A stretch of DNA of 64,000 nt from Xanthocytophaga flava (GCA_030068525.1 JASJOS010000016.1:62001-126000), one strand, 5' to 3'; numbered from the stretch's first letter, positions 9,721 through 19,864 are shown. Notes: generated from the sequence alone by a model not told the origin. Made by a program: numbers and translations.

Positions 9721-10539
9721 ATGAATAAATTAATAGCAAGCCTATTTTTGACTTTATTTCTTTTTTCCTGTAGTGAAAAGAACACAAATACTGATAATGT
9801 TCAGGCTGATAGTATTCAAACCACCAATAATAGTACTACTAACGCAGGGGCTATACTTGCAGATAAGTTAGATGGTCTTTGGATTTCAGAAAGTTATTTG
9901 AAAAATATTGAAACCAGGCAATCCATATATAAAAGCAGAGAATATGATAGTAAAGTTTTAGGCTTCTCTCTTGACAAAAAAACAATGTTATCAGACACTG
10001 CCATGTTGGAAGGATTTACTTCACACGAAGGAGGTTATAGTAGTCTTATTAAATATGACACATCAAAAGGAAAGTTTGTAAACAATCTGGAAAAAGTTTC
10101 TGAATATGCTGCATTTCCAGAGCCATTTGAGTTGAATTATGATGGAGGTACTATACTGGAAATGTTTTTCCCAAAAACAAATAAGACAGATAGATATAGA
10201 AAGGTTGATACAAATCTTGATACAGAGCTCCGAAGAATCTTAATTGCTGGAGATTATAAAATAGGAAATGATGGCTCTGTAATTCACTTTGACAGTGATG
10301 GTAAAGTGCAAAATTTTCAAGACTTCAAATCCTATGAACTGGTATATGACTTTGGTGAAGGAATAGAATACGACGCTATTATTTTCTTTAAGGATGTCAA
10401 AGCAGGTAATTGGGTAGATGGGGTAACCTATACCTTTAAAAAAACACCCAACTCATTGCGTTTACAAAATGTAAATACCAATTGGGATACAATGGAACAT
10501 AAGATTAGTGATGAAGTATTGGTACTTGAGAAAAAATAG
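9721..10539 (+). CDS. hypothetical lipoprotein
   Basis: This 272-residue protein starts at the ATG at 9721. The frame is open from 9580, but the upstream 47 codons lack signal character, while 9721 gives a clean lipobox (LFLFSC, Cys17). A low-complexity Asn/Thr linker follows, then a mostly beta domain. Two regions (about 55-160 and 165-265) both look like small lipocalin- or META-like barrels with a DGLWISE/IAGDYKIGNDGS beginning, hinting at an internal duplication. Function unknown; location inferred as membrane-anchored in the periplasm. Confidence 0.65.
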   Translation: MNKLIASLFLTLFLFSCSEKNTNTDNVQADSIQTTNNSTTNAGAILADKLDGLWISESYLKNIETRQSIYKSREYDSKVLGFSLDKKTMLSDTAMLEGFTSHEGGYSSLIKYDTSKGKFVNNLEKVSEYAAFPEPFELNYDGGTILEMFFPKTNKTDRYRKVDTNLDTELRRILIAGDYKIGNDGSVIHFDSDGKVQNFQDFKSYELVYDFGEGIEYDAIIFFKDVKAGNWVDGVTYTFKKTPNSLRLQNVNTNWDTMEHKISDEVLVLEKK

Positions 10540-10993
10540 TAGTATCGACTAATGCATTGAGGGAGGCATTGTTTTTACTTCTTATAAACCTGGGACATCA
10601 CTTACTTATTATAAAATAGCAGATGTTGGGCTTGCTTGACAGACGGAAGTAGTTTTGACTATATTGATTACTTCCGTCCGTTTTTTTCTACAACTGGAGT
10701 AGGAATGCTAAATCTTTTAATTTCTTCCTGGTGCATAATCTTCTTATATCAACTGGTTGAGAGATAGATTCTTCCTGTTGGGTAAATAATACTAAAAGCC
10801 CTTCAAATAAAAGATAGTGAGAGGATGGTATCATTTTTTATCTAACTGTAGAGTGATTGTTGCTGAAAAGAGCAATGTAAATCAGTCTTTGTATCTTTTA
10901 TATAAATTTGGAAGCAACATTCTGTAGTTTGTATAAAGGGGAATTTTTTTAATACAACCAGTAGACAATAGTTTAATTATTACACAACTAACC
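10540..10993. other. intergenic region with terminator-like hairpin
   Basis: A 9-bp perfect stem (10643-10651 with 10669-10677, ACGGAAGTA) is followed by CCG and a seven-T run, a plausible intrinsic terminator about 100 bases after the lipoprotein stop. Further on, TAAATTTG at 10903-10910 matches the Bacteroidota -7 box ahead of the barrel gene. Its upstream TTTG is only 11 bp away, so the promoter call is weak. Nothing else is evident. Confidence 0.5.
10643..10687 (+). terminator. intrinsic terminator
   Basis: Perfect 9-bp stem with a 17-base loop and a T7 tract at 10681-10687. Confidence 0.6.
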
Positions 10994-11644
10994 ATGAAAA
11001 AAATCGCATTTAGTTTATTGACTTTGATTAGTCTGGGATCCTATTGCTATGCTCAGGATGGAGGAAAAGCAAAATTTGGTATTAAAGGAGGATTAAATTT
11101 ATCTAACTTTTATAAGACAGAAGTAGGAGATGAAAATATTAAAGCCGGATTTAATGTAGGTGTTTTTGCTAAAGCTCCTATTATTGAAGATGTATTGTCT
11201 ATTCAGCCTGAAGTATCTTATACAGTAGTGGGATCAGAAACGCAGTATCAGAACTTTCTGCAGGGAAGCGGAAAATATCGTTTTAACTTAGGATATATAC
11301 AAATTCCTGTACTAGCGGTAGTTAACATCGGTGCGTTCAATATCCATGCAGGCCCTTATGCTGCTGTCTTAACAAATGTGAATGTAAAAGATGTGGATGA
11401 CGATGGTACAATAAACGGAGTGAAAGATCTGAACAAAGATAAATTCAATGGATTGGATTATGGCTTAGCAGGTGGAATTGGGTTTGACTTTAAAGGTGCA
11501 TCCCTGGGATTCCGCTATAACTACGGACTTCGTGAGGTTGGTAAAGATGGTGGGATCAGCCTTAACAGCTCAACTAATAGCAGTACTATACTGCGAAACT
11601 CTAAAAATAGTGCATTTCAAGTCTATGTTGCGGTTGGATTTTAA
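10994..11644 (+). CDS. PorT-like outer-membrane beta-barrel protein
   Basis: This 216-residue protein has a signal peptide (about 1-20, ending YAQDG) and the start motif FGIKGGLNLSNF that marks the PorT/OMP_b-brl_2 family of eight-stranded barrels. Alternating hydrophobic strands and polar turns run to a C-terminal aromatic residue (VAVGF), as expected for BAM insertion. Residues about 135-150 contain a DVDDDGT turn that may bind calcium. PorT itself belongs to the T9SS, but most members of this large family have no known role, so no specific function is claimed. Confidence 0.85.
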   Translation: MKKIAFSLLTLISLGSYCYAQDGGKAKFGIKGGLNLSNFYKTEVGDENIKAGFNVGVFAKAPIIEDVLSIQPEVSYTVVGSETQYQNFLQGSGKYRFNLGYIQIPVLAVVNIGAFNIHAGPYAAVLTNVNVKDVDDDGTINGVKDLNKDKFNGLDYGLAGGIGFDFKGASLGFRYNYGLREVGKDGGISLNSSTNSSTILRNSKNSAFQVYVAVGF

Positions 11645-11668
11645 ATCTGAAAATACCTGATAATAAGA

Positions 11669-11695
11669 AGAGCCTGATTATGTCAGGCTCTTTGT
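11669..11695. terminator. bidirectional hairpin terminator
   Basis: Perfect 9-bp stem AGAGCCTGA (11669-11677) with 11683-11691 and a 5-base loop, then a short T run. It separates the barrel gene from the converging minus-strand gene. Confidence 0.7.
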
Positions 11696-11728
11696 GTATT
11701 TAGATGTGGCAGAGATTATTATTTTCTT

Positions 11729-12856
11729 TCAGGCTTGCTGAGCTGCCTGATACATACGGCTAAGCCAGTTTCGTACTTCAGTAGTTGTTAATTCTTTTTC
11801 AATAAGAATATCTGCTTGCAGATGGTTAAACACTCTTTGTAAATTAGTGCTTCTCTGGTAACTGGTTTCACCTAACAGAACAATACGATACCCATCCAGA
11901 ACTCCAATATCTGCAGGTTTACCCTCGCCCCATATCCAATAGGTAGAAGTTGAATAGTCTGTAGCATCAGGAAGTGATAGTTGTTCTGTTAATACGGGCC
12001 AGTTATAGAGATTCCAGTGGCAAACCATTGATCCATCGAGTGATTGTGGCCCTATACCCTTGAATAAATCAGCATGTGCTTTTGAGATTCTGGGAGAGCC
12101 TTTGTGAGGGAAAATATCCATAATAAGTGCCTGTAGCTGAAAATTGTCAACGACGCCACTCATATAGCCAATAACACCTGTACTTGTAGAGGGTTCTATG
12201 ATTACTATAGGTTCATGATGCAGCACTTCAAATAATTTGTTGAGCCAATAACATCCCTGGTTATACTCTGCCATTTCTCCGATATATTCCAGTGTATTTT
12301 CTGCAATGATACATTGAGAACGATCCAGTGAAAATACCGAAACGGCGGGAGTATACTGTTGTTCCAATGTATTCCATGATATAATGGAATCGGTCATTTC
12401 ATCCCAATATTTCTCTTTCAACTCTTCCAGTAATTCATATCCATCTTCTTCATCGCTTTCCTCGTCATCCGTGACAGGTGATTGTTTTGCCAGTTCTATT
12501 TTAAATTTCTGATAGAAGGGATATGCTGACTCTGTCAGATAAGCTAACTTTTCAATAATACGGGCACTAACCAGTTGTGGATCGTACCCTTGTTCTATCA
12601 AGTAACCACAGATCATCATGGCTGTAGTACTTCTGCTTTCTTCAGCCATAAAGAAAAGATCTGATAGCGAACGTATGGATATATTTACTTCCTCTTCCTG
12701 AGCCTTAGTTACCGCATCAAAAAAAGAACTAATCGTTGTTTTTAGTACTTCTCCTGTCGATTCCAGATCTGTTAATTGCTCCTTTAACTGTTCGGTGATT
12801 TGGGTAAGTGTAGGTTTAGATGATCCACCCAGGAAAGATTTGAATAAATTAGCCAT
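11729..12856 (-). CDS. hypothetical cytoplasmic protein downstream of S10 peptidase
   Basis: The protein has 375 residues from the ATG at 12854-12856 (MANLFKSFLGG); a frame extending to 12949 lacks a sensible start. It has no signal peptide or TM segment. The N-terminal third is helical, an acidic run (DDEESDEEDG) lies near residue 140, and the C-terminal part has mixed alpha/beta character with several Trp residues (HWNLYNWP, YWIWGEG). I recognise no family. It follows the carboxypeptidase gene by 92 bases on the same strand and may share its mRNA. Confidence 0.6.
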   Translation of the reverse strand: MANLFKSFLGGSSKPTLTQITEQLKEQLTDLESTGEVLKTTISSFFDAVTKAQEEEVNISIRSLSDLFFMAEESRSTTAMMICGYLIEQGYDPQLVSARIIEKLAYLTESAYPFYQKFKIELAKQSPVTDDEESDEEDGYELLEELKEKYWDEMTDSIISWNTLEQQYTPAVSVFSLDRSQCIIAENTLEYIGEMAEYNQGCYWLNKLFEVLHHEPIVIIEPSTSTGVIGYMSGVVDNFQLQALIMDIFPHKGSPRISKAHADLFKGIGPQSLDGSMVCHWNLYNWPVLTEQLSLPDATDYSTSTYWIWGEGKPADIGVLDGYRIVLLGETSYQRSTNLQRVFNHLQADILIEKELTTTEVRNWLSRMYQAAQQA

Positions 12857-12948
12857 AGAAAATAGATACGCAAATAGTGAGGGGTTTCCTGAAGTTGTAC
12901 AAATATATATGACCTGAGTAATAGATAAAGGTATAGAACGAAACAACA

Positions 12949-14439
12949 TTATCTGGTAAGGCTTTCTTTGTAAAAAGTACTTACATCTTTTCTGAATTGG
13001 ATCAAAGAAGGTTTGTGAATGTACATCATATGACCAGATTCATAGAAAGTCATTTTTATATTTTTTTGTAAAGATTTATCCAGAAACATATGATTGAATG
13101 TATAATCTGTGGCAAAGTAGGGTGTTGCCAGATCATAATACCCATTACATACGAGGATTTTCAGAAATGGGTTTTTAACGATTGACTGACGTAGTGTTTC
13201 TGTTACGTTCAGATACTGGTTTTGTACATTGGTATAATTCCACGGATGTACCCGTCCTGTTAGAACCTCATATGGCAGATCGTTTTCGTACTTTAACTCA
13301 CGTCTTACATAGTCATTAATGGCAGTGGTATATGGACCATAGATTGCCACATTATAGCTGGGATCAAATTCAAAGTGTTCACCTGCATTATCATAGTCAA
13401 TGCCTTTAAAACGTCCATCCAGGCGTCCGGACATTCGACCTTCTTTTCTTAACAGTTCTTTGGTGAATCGTAAGATCTCAATCCGATAATGTGTTTGTTG
13501 GATATACTCCTTAGATAAACCTGTATAGCGGTTAAGCTTCTCGGTAAGTGATTGTTTTTCATCATCTGTTAGTTTGTCTCCTTTCATCAGTGCAATACTA
13601 TATTCTCCCATAGCAAACTGTTCTACTTCAGCCAGTAATTTTTTGAGATCAGTATATTCCGGGGATAATTTCTTGTGGTACCAGGCAATAGCCGAATAAG
13701 TAGGTAGATATAAGGCAAAAGGTAGTTCATTGCCTTTATCAAATAAGATTGTTTGAAAGTTAAGAACAGAAGAAATAAGTACAATGCCGTTGAGATACAA
13801 ACCATGACGATCTTGCAGATATCCTGACAAACCTGCTGAGCGTGTTGTACCATAACTTTCACCTGCCAGGAATTTCGGTGAACTCCAGCGTTCAAATTGT
13901 GTTGTGTATAATCGTATGAAGTCTCCGACAGATGAGATGTCTTCGTTGTAACCATGAAATTCTTTACCCTCTACACCTTCTGCCGGACGACTATAACCAG
14001 TTGTCACCGGATCAATAAAAACCAGATCTGTTTCATCCAGCCAGGTATATTCGTTGTCAATAACCTTATAGGGAGGAGCTTCAGATTCACCTGCATCTGT
14101 CATTTGAATACGGCGAGGGCCTAATGCACCCATATGAAGCCACACAGAAGAAGAGCCAGGACCTCCATTGAACGAGTAAGTAATTGGACGGGTGGCAGGA
14201 TCTGCTACACCGTCTTTGGTATAGGCAACAAAGAAAATATTGGCACGGGCCTTGCCACTTTCTTCCCGTAATACAAGATACCCTGTTGTGGCAGTATAGT
14301 TTATTGTTTTACCATTGATTGAAATCTTATGTTTTGTAATAGATAACGGCCCATCTGATTTTATTTTCTCCTGAGCTATTAATTGAGTGAGGATGGTTGT
14401 AAATAGGAAAGTTTGGAGCAATACTAGATATTTCTTCAT
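12949..14439 (-). CDS. S10 family serine carboxypeptidase-like peptidase
   Basis: This 496-residue exported peptidase has a signal peptide (about 1-22, ending LIAQE). S10 hallmarks are present: NGGPGSSS at about 91-98 (substrate carboxylate binding and oxyanion hole), GESYG with nucleophile Ser195, Asp436 in YYDLATP, and His470 in ESGHMMY. These form the alpha/beta-hydrolase catalytic triad. Family members remove C-terminal residues from peptides at acid pH; the bacterial group is usually periplasmic. Length is normal. The start at 14437-14439 gives a proper signal. Confidence 0.9.
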   Translation of the reverse strand: MKKYLVLLQTFLFTTILTQLIAQEKIKSDGPLSITKHKISINGKTINYTATTGYLVLREESGKARANIFFVAYTKDGVADPATRPITYSFNGGPGSSSVWLHMGALGPRRIQMTDAGESEAPPYKVIDNEYTWLDETDLVFIDPVTTGYSRPAEGVEGKEFHGYNEDISSVGDFIRLYTTQFERWSSPKFLAGESYGTTRSAGLSGYLQDRHGLYLNGIVLISSVLNFQTILFDKGNELPFALYLPTYSAIAWYHKKLSPEYTDLKKLLAEVEQFAMGEYSIALMKGDKLTDDEKQSLTEKLNRYTGLSKEYIQQTHYRIEILRFTKELLRKEGRMSGRLDGRFKGIDYDNAGEHFEFDPSYNVAIYGPYTTAINDYVRRELKYENDLPYEVLTGRVHPWNYTNVQNQYLNVTETLRQSIVKNPFLKILVCNGYYDLATPYFATDYTFNHMFLDKSLQKNIKMTFYESGHMMYIHKPSLIQFRKDVSTFYKESLTR

Positions 14440-14533
14440 ATGTTTTGGAATGGTGGATAAGAGAATAAAACAAAATTAGCAAAGTTTGGAAAGGAACATT
14501 TTGTCTCAGCATATTTTATACTCCGTTAGGTAT

Positions 14534-14541
14534 TACTTTTG
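14534..14541 (+). promoter_or_regulatory. possible -7 box (TACTTTTG)
   Basis: This matches the Bacteroidota TAnnTTTG box and equals the one in front of the RNA at 42.4 kb. The nearest TTTG (14500-14503) is 30 bp upstream, longer than usual. It lies 15 bases before the DUF4403 ATG, so the leader would be very short. Confidence 0.35.
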
Positions 14542-14555
14542 TAGTCTTTTTATAA

Positions 14556-15971
14556 ATGGATATGACACTACGCATTTTCGGTTTCGTTATAGTTATCTTA
14601 GTGGTTGCTGTTGTTTTATTTTGGGGATGTAAGCCAGCCCGTTTAGAACCAAAGCAGCCAGAAGAAAAATATACAGATACACAGGTGACAATTCCCCGAT
14701 TGCTCTCTGTGGTAAATATTCCTGTGACAATTTCTGTTGCAGAGATAGAACGTCAAATAAATGCTCAGGTTAAGGATTTGATTTTTGAAGACAATAGCCT
14801 GGAGGACAATGGAAAGGATGATTTGTTACTAAAGGTATGGAAGCGGGAACCTATTCAGATAGAATCGGGAAGTGAGGTTTTTAGAATTACTGTACCTTTA
14901 AAAATATGGGCAAAGAAAGGAATTAAGGTATTAGGGATTACTACTTATAAGGAAACTACATTTTCCTTGAATGCCCGGTTTGTTTCTACACTCCATGTAA
15001 ATTCAGACTGGCAGGTAGTAGCTTCTACTATGGCTGATGGATACGACTGGATTGAAAAGCCTTATGTCCGATTGGGGTTCATTGAAATACCCATTACAGG
15101 TATTATTAGCCAGATCCTGGATAGAGAGCAACAAAATATTGCAGGTCAGATGGATAATCAGTTAAAAGAGCAACTGGCATTAAAGATGTATGTTCAGCAA
15201 GTGTGGCAGGCTATGCAGCAACCATTGCAAGTATCCAAGCAATATGATGCATGGGTCAAAGTGACTCCTCTGGAAGTCTGGATGACTCCCTTGCTGTCAA
15301 ATGAAACAACTGTAAAAGCACAAATAGGAATTAAAGCTTATACAGAGACAATGATTGGAAAGAAACCAGTTATTTCTTCATTGACCCCTTTACCTGCTTT
15401 ACAAATACATGAGCAAGCTGAGGAAGATTTTCAGTTGGGACTTACCGGAGAAATTTCACATCAGGCAGCTACACAAATAGCTATATCAGAATTGGTAGGC
15501 AAAACATTTGAATTCCAGAACGGAAGTCGGAAAATTACCATTATATCACTGGATTTATATGGTAATGGCAGCAACTTGGTGATTAAGACAGGGATTACTG
15601 GCAGTCTGGACGGGACCTTGTATTTGGTGGGTAAACCTTATTTTAATCCACAAACTCAATCCATTGAGTTAAAAAATATGGATTTTTCATTGGATACAAA
15701 GGATAGGCTAGTGAAAGCAGCTAACTGGCTGGCACATGGTACACTTGTCAAAAAAATGCAGGAGAATATAAAGATCCCTTTAAAGTCTCAATTAGAACTG
15801 GCTAAAAAGAATCTTCAGGCACAATTGGAAAATAAGCAGTTAATGAAAGGTATTTCTCTGAATGGCAAACTGGAAGAGTTTAGTCCTGGAGATGTTATTA
15901 TTACTCCGGAGACAATTGTTGCTGTGGTGACAGCTAAAGGCAAATTGGATATTAAGATTGATGGACTTTAG
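14556..15971 (+). CDS. DUF4403 family protein
   Basis: This 471-residue protein begins with a hydrophobic segment (about 5-22) ending in WGC, which may be a lipobox (Cys25) or a single membrane anchor. The body matches DUF4403: an early VVNIPVTISVAEIE segment, repeated beta strands, a WVKVTPLEVWM segment mid-protein and a closing VIITPETIVAVVTAKGKL segment. The fold recalls the lipid-binding SMP/BPI-like tubular proteins; that comparison is inference. Function in the family is unknown. It ends before a remarkably long hairpin terminator. Confidence 0.8.
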   Translation: MDMTLRIFGFVIVILVVAVVLFWGCKPARLEPKQPEEKYTDTQVTIPRLLSVVNIPVTISVAEIERQINAQVKDLIFEDNSLEDNGKDDLLLKVWKREPIQIESGSEVFRITVPLKIWAKKGIKVLGITTYKETTFSLNARFVSTLHVNSDWQVVASTMADGYDWIEKPYVRLGFIEIPITGIISQILDREQQNIAGQMDNQLKEQLALKMYVQQVWQAMQQPLQVSKQYDAWVKVTPLEVWMTPLLSNETTVKAQIGIKAYTETMIGKKPVISSLTPLPALQIHEQAEEDFQLGLTGEISHQAATQIAISELVGKTFEFQNGSRKITIISLDLYGNGSNLVIKTGITGSLDGTLYLVGKPYFNPQTQSIELKNMDFSLDTKDRLVKAANWLAHGTLVKKMQENIKIPLKSQLELAKKNLQAQLENKQLMKGISLNGKLEEFSPGDVIITPETIVAVVTAKGKLDIKIDGL

Positions 15972-15993
15972 ATTACCTCTCTGAGATTTTTGG

Positions 15994-16041
15994 AAAACAA
16001 AAGAGCTGTAATACATTGTGTATTACAGCTCTTTTGTTTTT
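15994..16041. terminator. very long perfect hairpin terminator
   Basis: A 22-bp perfect stem (15994-16015 with 16019-16040) closed by the three-base loop TTG. The T-rich 3' arm serves as the run for the plus strand, and the A-rich 5' arm does so for the minus strand. Confidence 0.85.
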
Positions 16042-16218
16042 AACAGGAGAATATCTACAGATTGAAAATTACTTTCAAGCAATGTTTCCAGTGCCAAATT
16101 ATGACTTTTGTTATGGAACATTACAGACAACCTGTTTCCTCTAAGTGTGAGTTTTTCCTTCAGATATGTCCCACTACTTTTATCTTATTAATTATTTATT
16201 AAACTAGCTTCTACTCGA

Positions 16219-19200
16219 ATGCGCAATCCTATACGTAGTTTTTCGCAACACGTCAAACGGACTTTTATCTTTAGCCTGTGTTTGATCGCGTTAATTACTC
16301 TGTTGGGCCATATATATGTACAAGTCATACTGGAGGATAATGCCCGTCTCAGTCAGATCATCGGACTCGTTGAACGACAGCGAGTTAATGGACAGGATAT
16401 TGCGCATATCACAGAACTTGTTGCAAAAGAAACACATAATGGACATGCTGCACGACAAGCTGGGAACTTAAACCAACTGGTGAACAAGTGGTATCGGGTT
16501 CAGATTGGCTTACAGTATGGAGATGTTCGTATAGGAACAACTACCATAAAGAGTGAAGCGGCAGATCAACTTTTCGAAAGTGCAGAAGAACCATTCAAGA
16601 TTATCTACTATCAGGCGCAGAAACTAGTTCATCCTGAGAAATATTCTTCAGATCAGTTGTCAGAGGCAGTTGCTGTATTGTTGAAAAATGAGCCGGTTTA
16701 TCAAAAAAGGATGACTGCTATTACATTGCAATATGATAAGGAACTTAGAGAGCAGATTATATATTTACAACGGATACAATTTACCCTGCTTGGTTTGCTT
16801 TGTATTGTTTTAGGACTTATTGGCTGGTTTTTATACAAACCCATAATAGGTAAGATGCAGTTTTACTTTAGCCAGTTGATGGATACTACTATTTTAACAA
16901 ATGAGTTAAATCTGGAACTGGAAGAGAAAAAACAGGAGTTGGAAGAACAAAACCAAAAGCTTGAAGAAAAGACCTATGAATCAGAGCAGGCTCAGATAAA
17001 ACTGGAAGAATTGTTTCTGAAACAACGCACATTGATTGCTCAAAAGAAGAAAGATGCTCATAAGATTGAAGAAAAAGAAAAATTCATCCGTTCTGTAACA
17101 CAAGCAATGCCTGATGTATTGTATGTGTTTGACTTACTGGAGTTGAAATATGTCTTTACCAACAAGCAAATTTCTAATGTTTTAGGCTATTCTACAGAAG
17201 AGATTCAGGATATGCATGGGGAGTTCCTGACGGAATTGATTCACACAGATGATATGCCTGCTGTGTTGTCATTGCATCGTGAAGTTGCTTTGGCTAGAGA
17301 TAATGAGATTTTTCCAATAGAGTATCGTGTTCGCCATAAATTTGGACATTATGTATGGTTACATGCTCAGGAGATGGTATTTGAACGAGACGAGCAGGGA
17401 ATACCTATCTTATTGATGGGCGTTGCAAAAGACATTACCGAACAAAAACAAAATCTTAAGGCATTAGAAGTGAGTGAGGCTCGTTATAAGGCCTTGATCG
17501 AAACCGCAGAAGATATCATCTACGAAATGGATGCAGACTGGAATATCACCTATGTAAACCCAGTCGCTGAACGGATTCTTGGATATTCTAAAAACGATTT
17601 TGCTAAGAAACGCCTCTGGAACATTGTAAAAACAGAATATCGCAGGGAAATGGAAGATATTTACCTGAGAGAAAAAGAAACGCGTTCAGTAATACCTTAT
17701 ACAGAGTTTCCTGTACGTACAAAAGGTGGAGAAGAAATCTGGTTGGGACAAAATACCACTATTGAATATGATGGTGACCTTGTAAAAACAATACGTGTAA
17801 TTGCGCGGGATATTACCGGACGTAAATCTGCTGAGTTGGAACTGCAACAGAGTGAGTTGAAATATCGTTCTGCTGTTGACAACATTGCGGAAGCAGTATT
17901 CCAGATCGACCGGGAAGGTAAATTTATTTTCCTGAATCCGGCATGGAGTCTTACTACTGGGTTTACAGTGGAAGAAAGTCTTGGAAAACTCTATACAGAA
18001 TTTGTACATCCTGATGACCGCAAACTAGATATGGAGCATTTCCAGCCAGTGAATCGTCAGGAGTGTGAGTTTACAAAACATCAGATTCGCTATTTGACTA
18101 AAGATGGAGGATACAAATGGGTCGAAATTTATGCCCAGGCTGTAAAAAGTCCAAAACAACGCGTACAGGGGGTGATCGGAACCATTACTGATATTTCAGA
18201 ACAGCGAAATAAGGAACAACGTCTGATTCAGGCAAAAGAAGAAGCAGAAGACATCGCACTGGCAAAGCAAAACTTCCTGTCTATGATGAGCCACGAGATT
18301 AGGACTCCTATGAATGCTGTAATTGGAATTACTCATTTGTTACTTCAGGAAGATCCACGTCGTGATCAGATTGAAAACCTGAATATTCTAAAGTTCTCAG
18401 CTGATAACCTGTTAGTTTTGATCAATGATATTCTTGATTATAGTAAGATAGAAGCTGGGAAAATCAATCTGGAAGAAGTTGAGTTTAAGCTGAAAGATCT
18501 GATTGTGAGTATAGAGCAATCTATGTTACACAAAGCAAGTGAAAAAGATATTGATCTGGATGTATTTCTGGAGGAGGGATTGCCGGAGAATGTAATCGGA
18601 GATCCTGTTCGTATTAGCCAGATACTTAATAATCTGGTAAGTAATGCAATCAAATTTACCAATAGAGGATTGGTACGTATTGAAGCGAAAGTAAATGCTG
18701 TGACAGAGGAGTATGCAGATATTGACTTTGCAGTGAGTGATACTGGTATCGGTATTCCTTCAGATAAGTTAGAGTTTATTTTTGAGAGCTTTACGCAAGC
18801 CAGCAGTGATACAACACGCAAGTTTGGTGGAACAGGGCTGGGACTTGCTATTACCAGACGTTTGCTCCAGATGCAGGGTAGTGATATTCAGGTAACCAGT
18901 GTGGAAGGATTAGGATCTAAGTTTTATTTCACTTTACGCTTGAAAAAAGGAAAAGCACAACAGAAGCGTTATTTGTCTGCTTATACTACAAATACTTTCA
19001 GTGACTTAAGCCATATTCGATTATTATTGGTAGAGGATAACGAAATTAACTTGCTGGTAGCTACTAAGTTTTTGAGCCAGTGGGGGATTATACCTGATTA
19101 TGCATTGAATGGAGTTGAGGCTATTGAAAAGATTAAGACAAAGCAGTATCATATTGTATTGATGGATCTTCAGATGCCAGAAAAAGATGGTTATGATGCT

Positions 19201-19806
19201 ACACTGGAAATCAGAGCGCTGGAAGATCCTTACTTCAAAAAGTTACCAATTATTGCACTAACTGCCTCTGTGATGAGTGATGTAAAGAGTCGGCTATTGG
19301 AGATTGGAATGAATGAGTATATTTCCAAACCATTTAATCCAAGTGAATTATATGGTAAGATTCTTCGCTTTGCAGAGGAAGTGCAGGATCTGGAGGTAGA
19401 ACCACATATGCCCATGATTGCTGCCAAACTGGTTGAAGACCCTTCTCTTGTTTGTTTTGAAAGGCTGGAGGAACTAACAACTGACAGTCCGGATTTTAAG
19501 CAGGAACTTGTTGAAAAGTGTATTGAAGCTGTGAATGAGTTATCTGCTGTATACAGTGAGATTATGACAGAGATGAATTATGTGAAACTCCGTCGCCTTG
19601 AACATAAGATGCGGCCTACTTTCCACTACTTTGAACCCAATGAACTGATAGCAGAGATTAAGAGAGGATTGGCCTTATTGGCAGTAGAAAAAAAAGATAT
19701 GGAAGCCTTACATATTTCTGCTCAGCGTGTAGAACAACTTTGCTTGCAGATTGCAGATGAGTTAAAAGCCTACTTATATGAAGGCAACAAGCAGATAGCA
19801 GAATAA
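16219..19806 (+). CDS. hybrid sensor histidine kinase with three PAS domains, receiver and HPt-like end
   Basis: This 1195-residue protein has TM helices at about 16-36 and 190-208 bracketing a helical periplasmic sensor, and a Glu/Gln-rich coiled coil at about 230-290. Three PAS/PAC units follow (about 293-410, 420-535, 545-665; PAC ends such as GVAKDITEQ and VIARDITGR). Then come HisKA with His692 (SHEIRTPMN), the ATPase with DTGIGIP and GGTGLGLAI, a receiver with Asp983 (MDLQMPEKDG), and a C-terminal helical domain with His1129 (LEHKMRPTF) that looks like HPt. It can therefore run an internal His-Asp-His relay. The final acceptor is not adjacent. Confidence 0.92.
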   Translation: MRNPIRSFSQHVKRTFIFSLCLIALITLLGHIYVQVILEDNARLSQIIGLVERQRVNGQDIAHITELVAKETHNGHAARQAGNLNQLVNKWYRVQIGLQYGDVRIGTTTIKSEAADQLFESAEEPFKIIYYQAQKLVHPEKYSSDQLSEAVAVLLKNEPVYQKRMTAITLQYDKELREQIIYLQRIQFTLLGLLCIVLGLIGWFLYKPIIGKMQFYFSQLMDTTILTNELNLELEEKKQELEEQNQKLEEKTYESEQAQIKLEELFLKQRTLIAQKKKDAHKIEEKEKFIRSVTQAMPDVLYVFDLLELKYVFTNKQISNVLGYSTEEIQDMHGEFLTELIHTDDMPAVLSLHREVALARDNEIFPIEYRVRHKFGHYVWLHAQEMVFERDEQGIPILLMGVAKDITEQKQNLKALEVSEARYKALIETAEDIIYEMDADWNITYVNPVAERILGYSKNDFAKKRLWNIVKTEYRREMEDIYLREKETRSVIPYTEFPVRTKGGEEIWLGQNTTIEYDGDLVKTIRVIARDITGRKSAELELQQSELKYRSAVDNIAEAVFQIDREGKFIFLNPAWSLTTGFTVEESLGKLYTEFVHPDDRKLDMEHFQPVNRQECEFTKHQIRYLTKDGGYKWVEIYAQAVKSPKQRVQGVIGTITDISEQRNKEQRLIQAKEEAEDIALAKQNFLSMMSHEIRTPMNAVIGITHLLLQEDPRRDQIENLNILKFSADNLLVLINDILDYSKIEAGKINLEEVEFKLKDLIVSIEQSMLHKASEKDIDLDVFLEEGLPENVIGDPVRISQILNNLVSNAIKFTNRGLVRIEAKVNAVTEEYADIDFAVSDTGIGIPSDKLEFIFESFTQASSDTTRKFGGTGLGLAITRRLLQMQGSDIQVTSVEGLGSKFYFTLRLKKGKAQQKRYLSAYTTNTFSDLSHIRLLLVEDNEINLLVATKFLSQWGIIPDYALNGVEAIEKIKTKQYHIVLMDLQMPEKDGYDATLEIRALEDPYFKKLPIIALTASVMSDVKSRLLEIGMNEYISKPFNPSELYGKILRFAEEVQDLEVEPHMPMIAAKLVEDPSLVCFERLEELTTDSPDFKQELVEKCIEAVNELSAVYSEIMTEMNYVKLRRLEHKMRPTFHYFEPNELIAEIKRGLALLAVEKKDMEALHISAQRVEQLCLQIADELKAYLYEGNKQIAE

Positions 19807-19828
19807 TAAAAATAATCAGAGATTTGGG

Positions 19829-19864
19829 GTCTCTCCTTCAGAGCTGAAGGAGAGACTTTTTATT
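19829..19864. terminator. bidirectional hairpin terminator
   Basis: Perfect 12-bp stem (19829-19840 with 19845-19856), GAGC loop, then a T run. It lies between the hybrid kinase and the converging nucleotidase gene, overlapping the latter's last codons. Confidence 0.8.
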
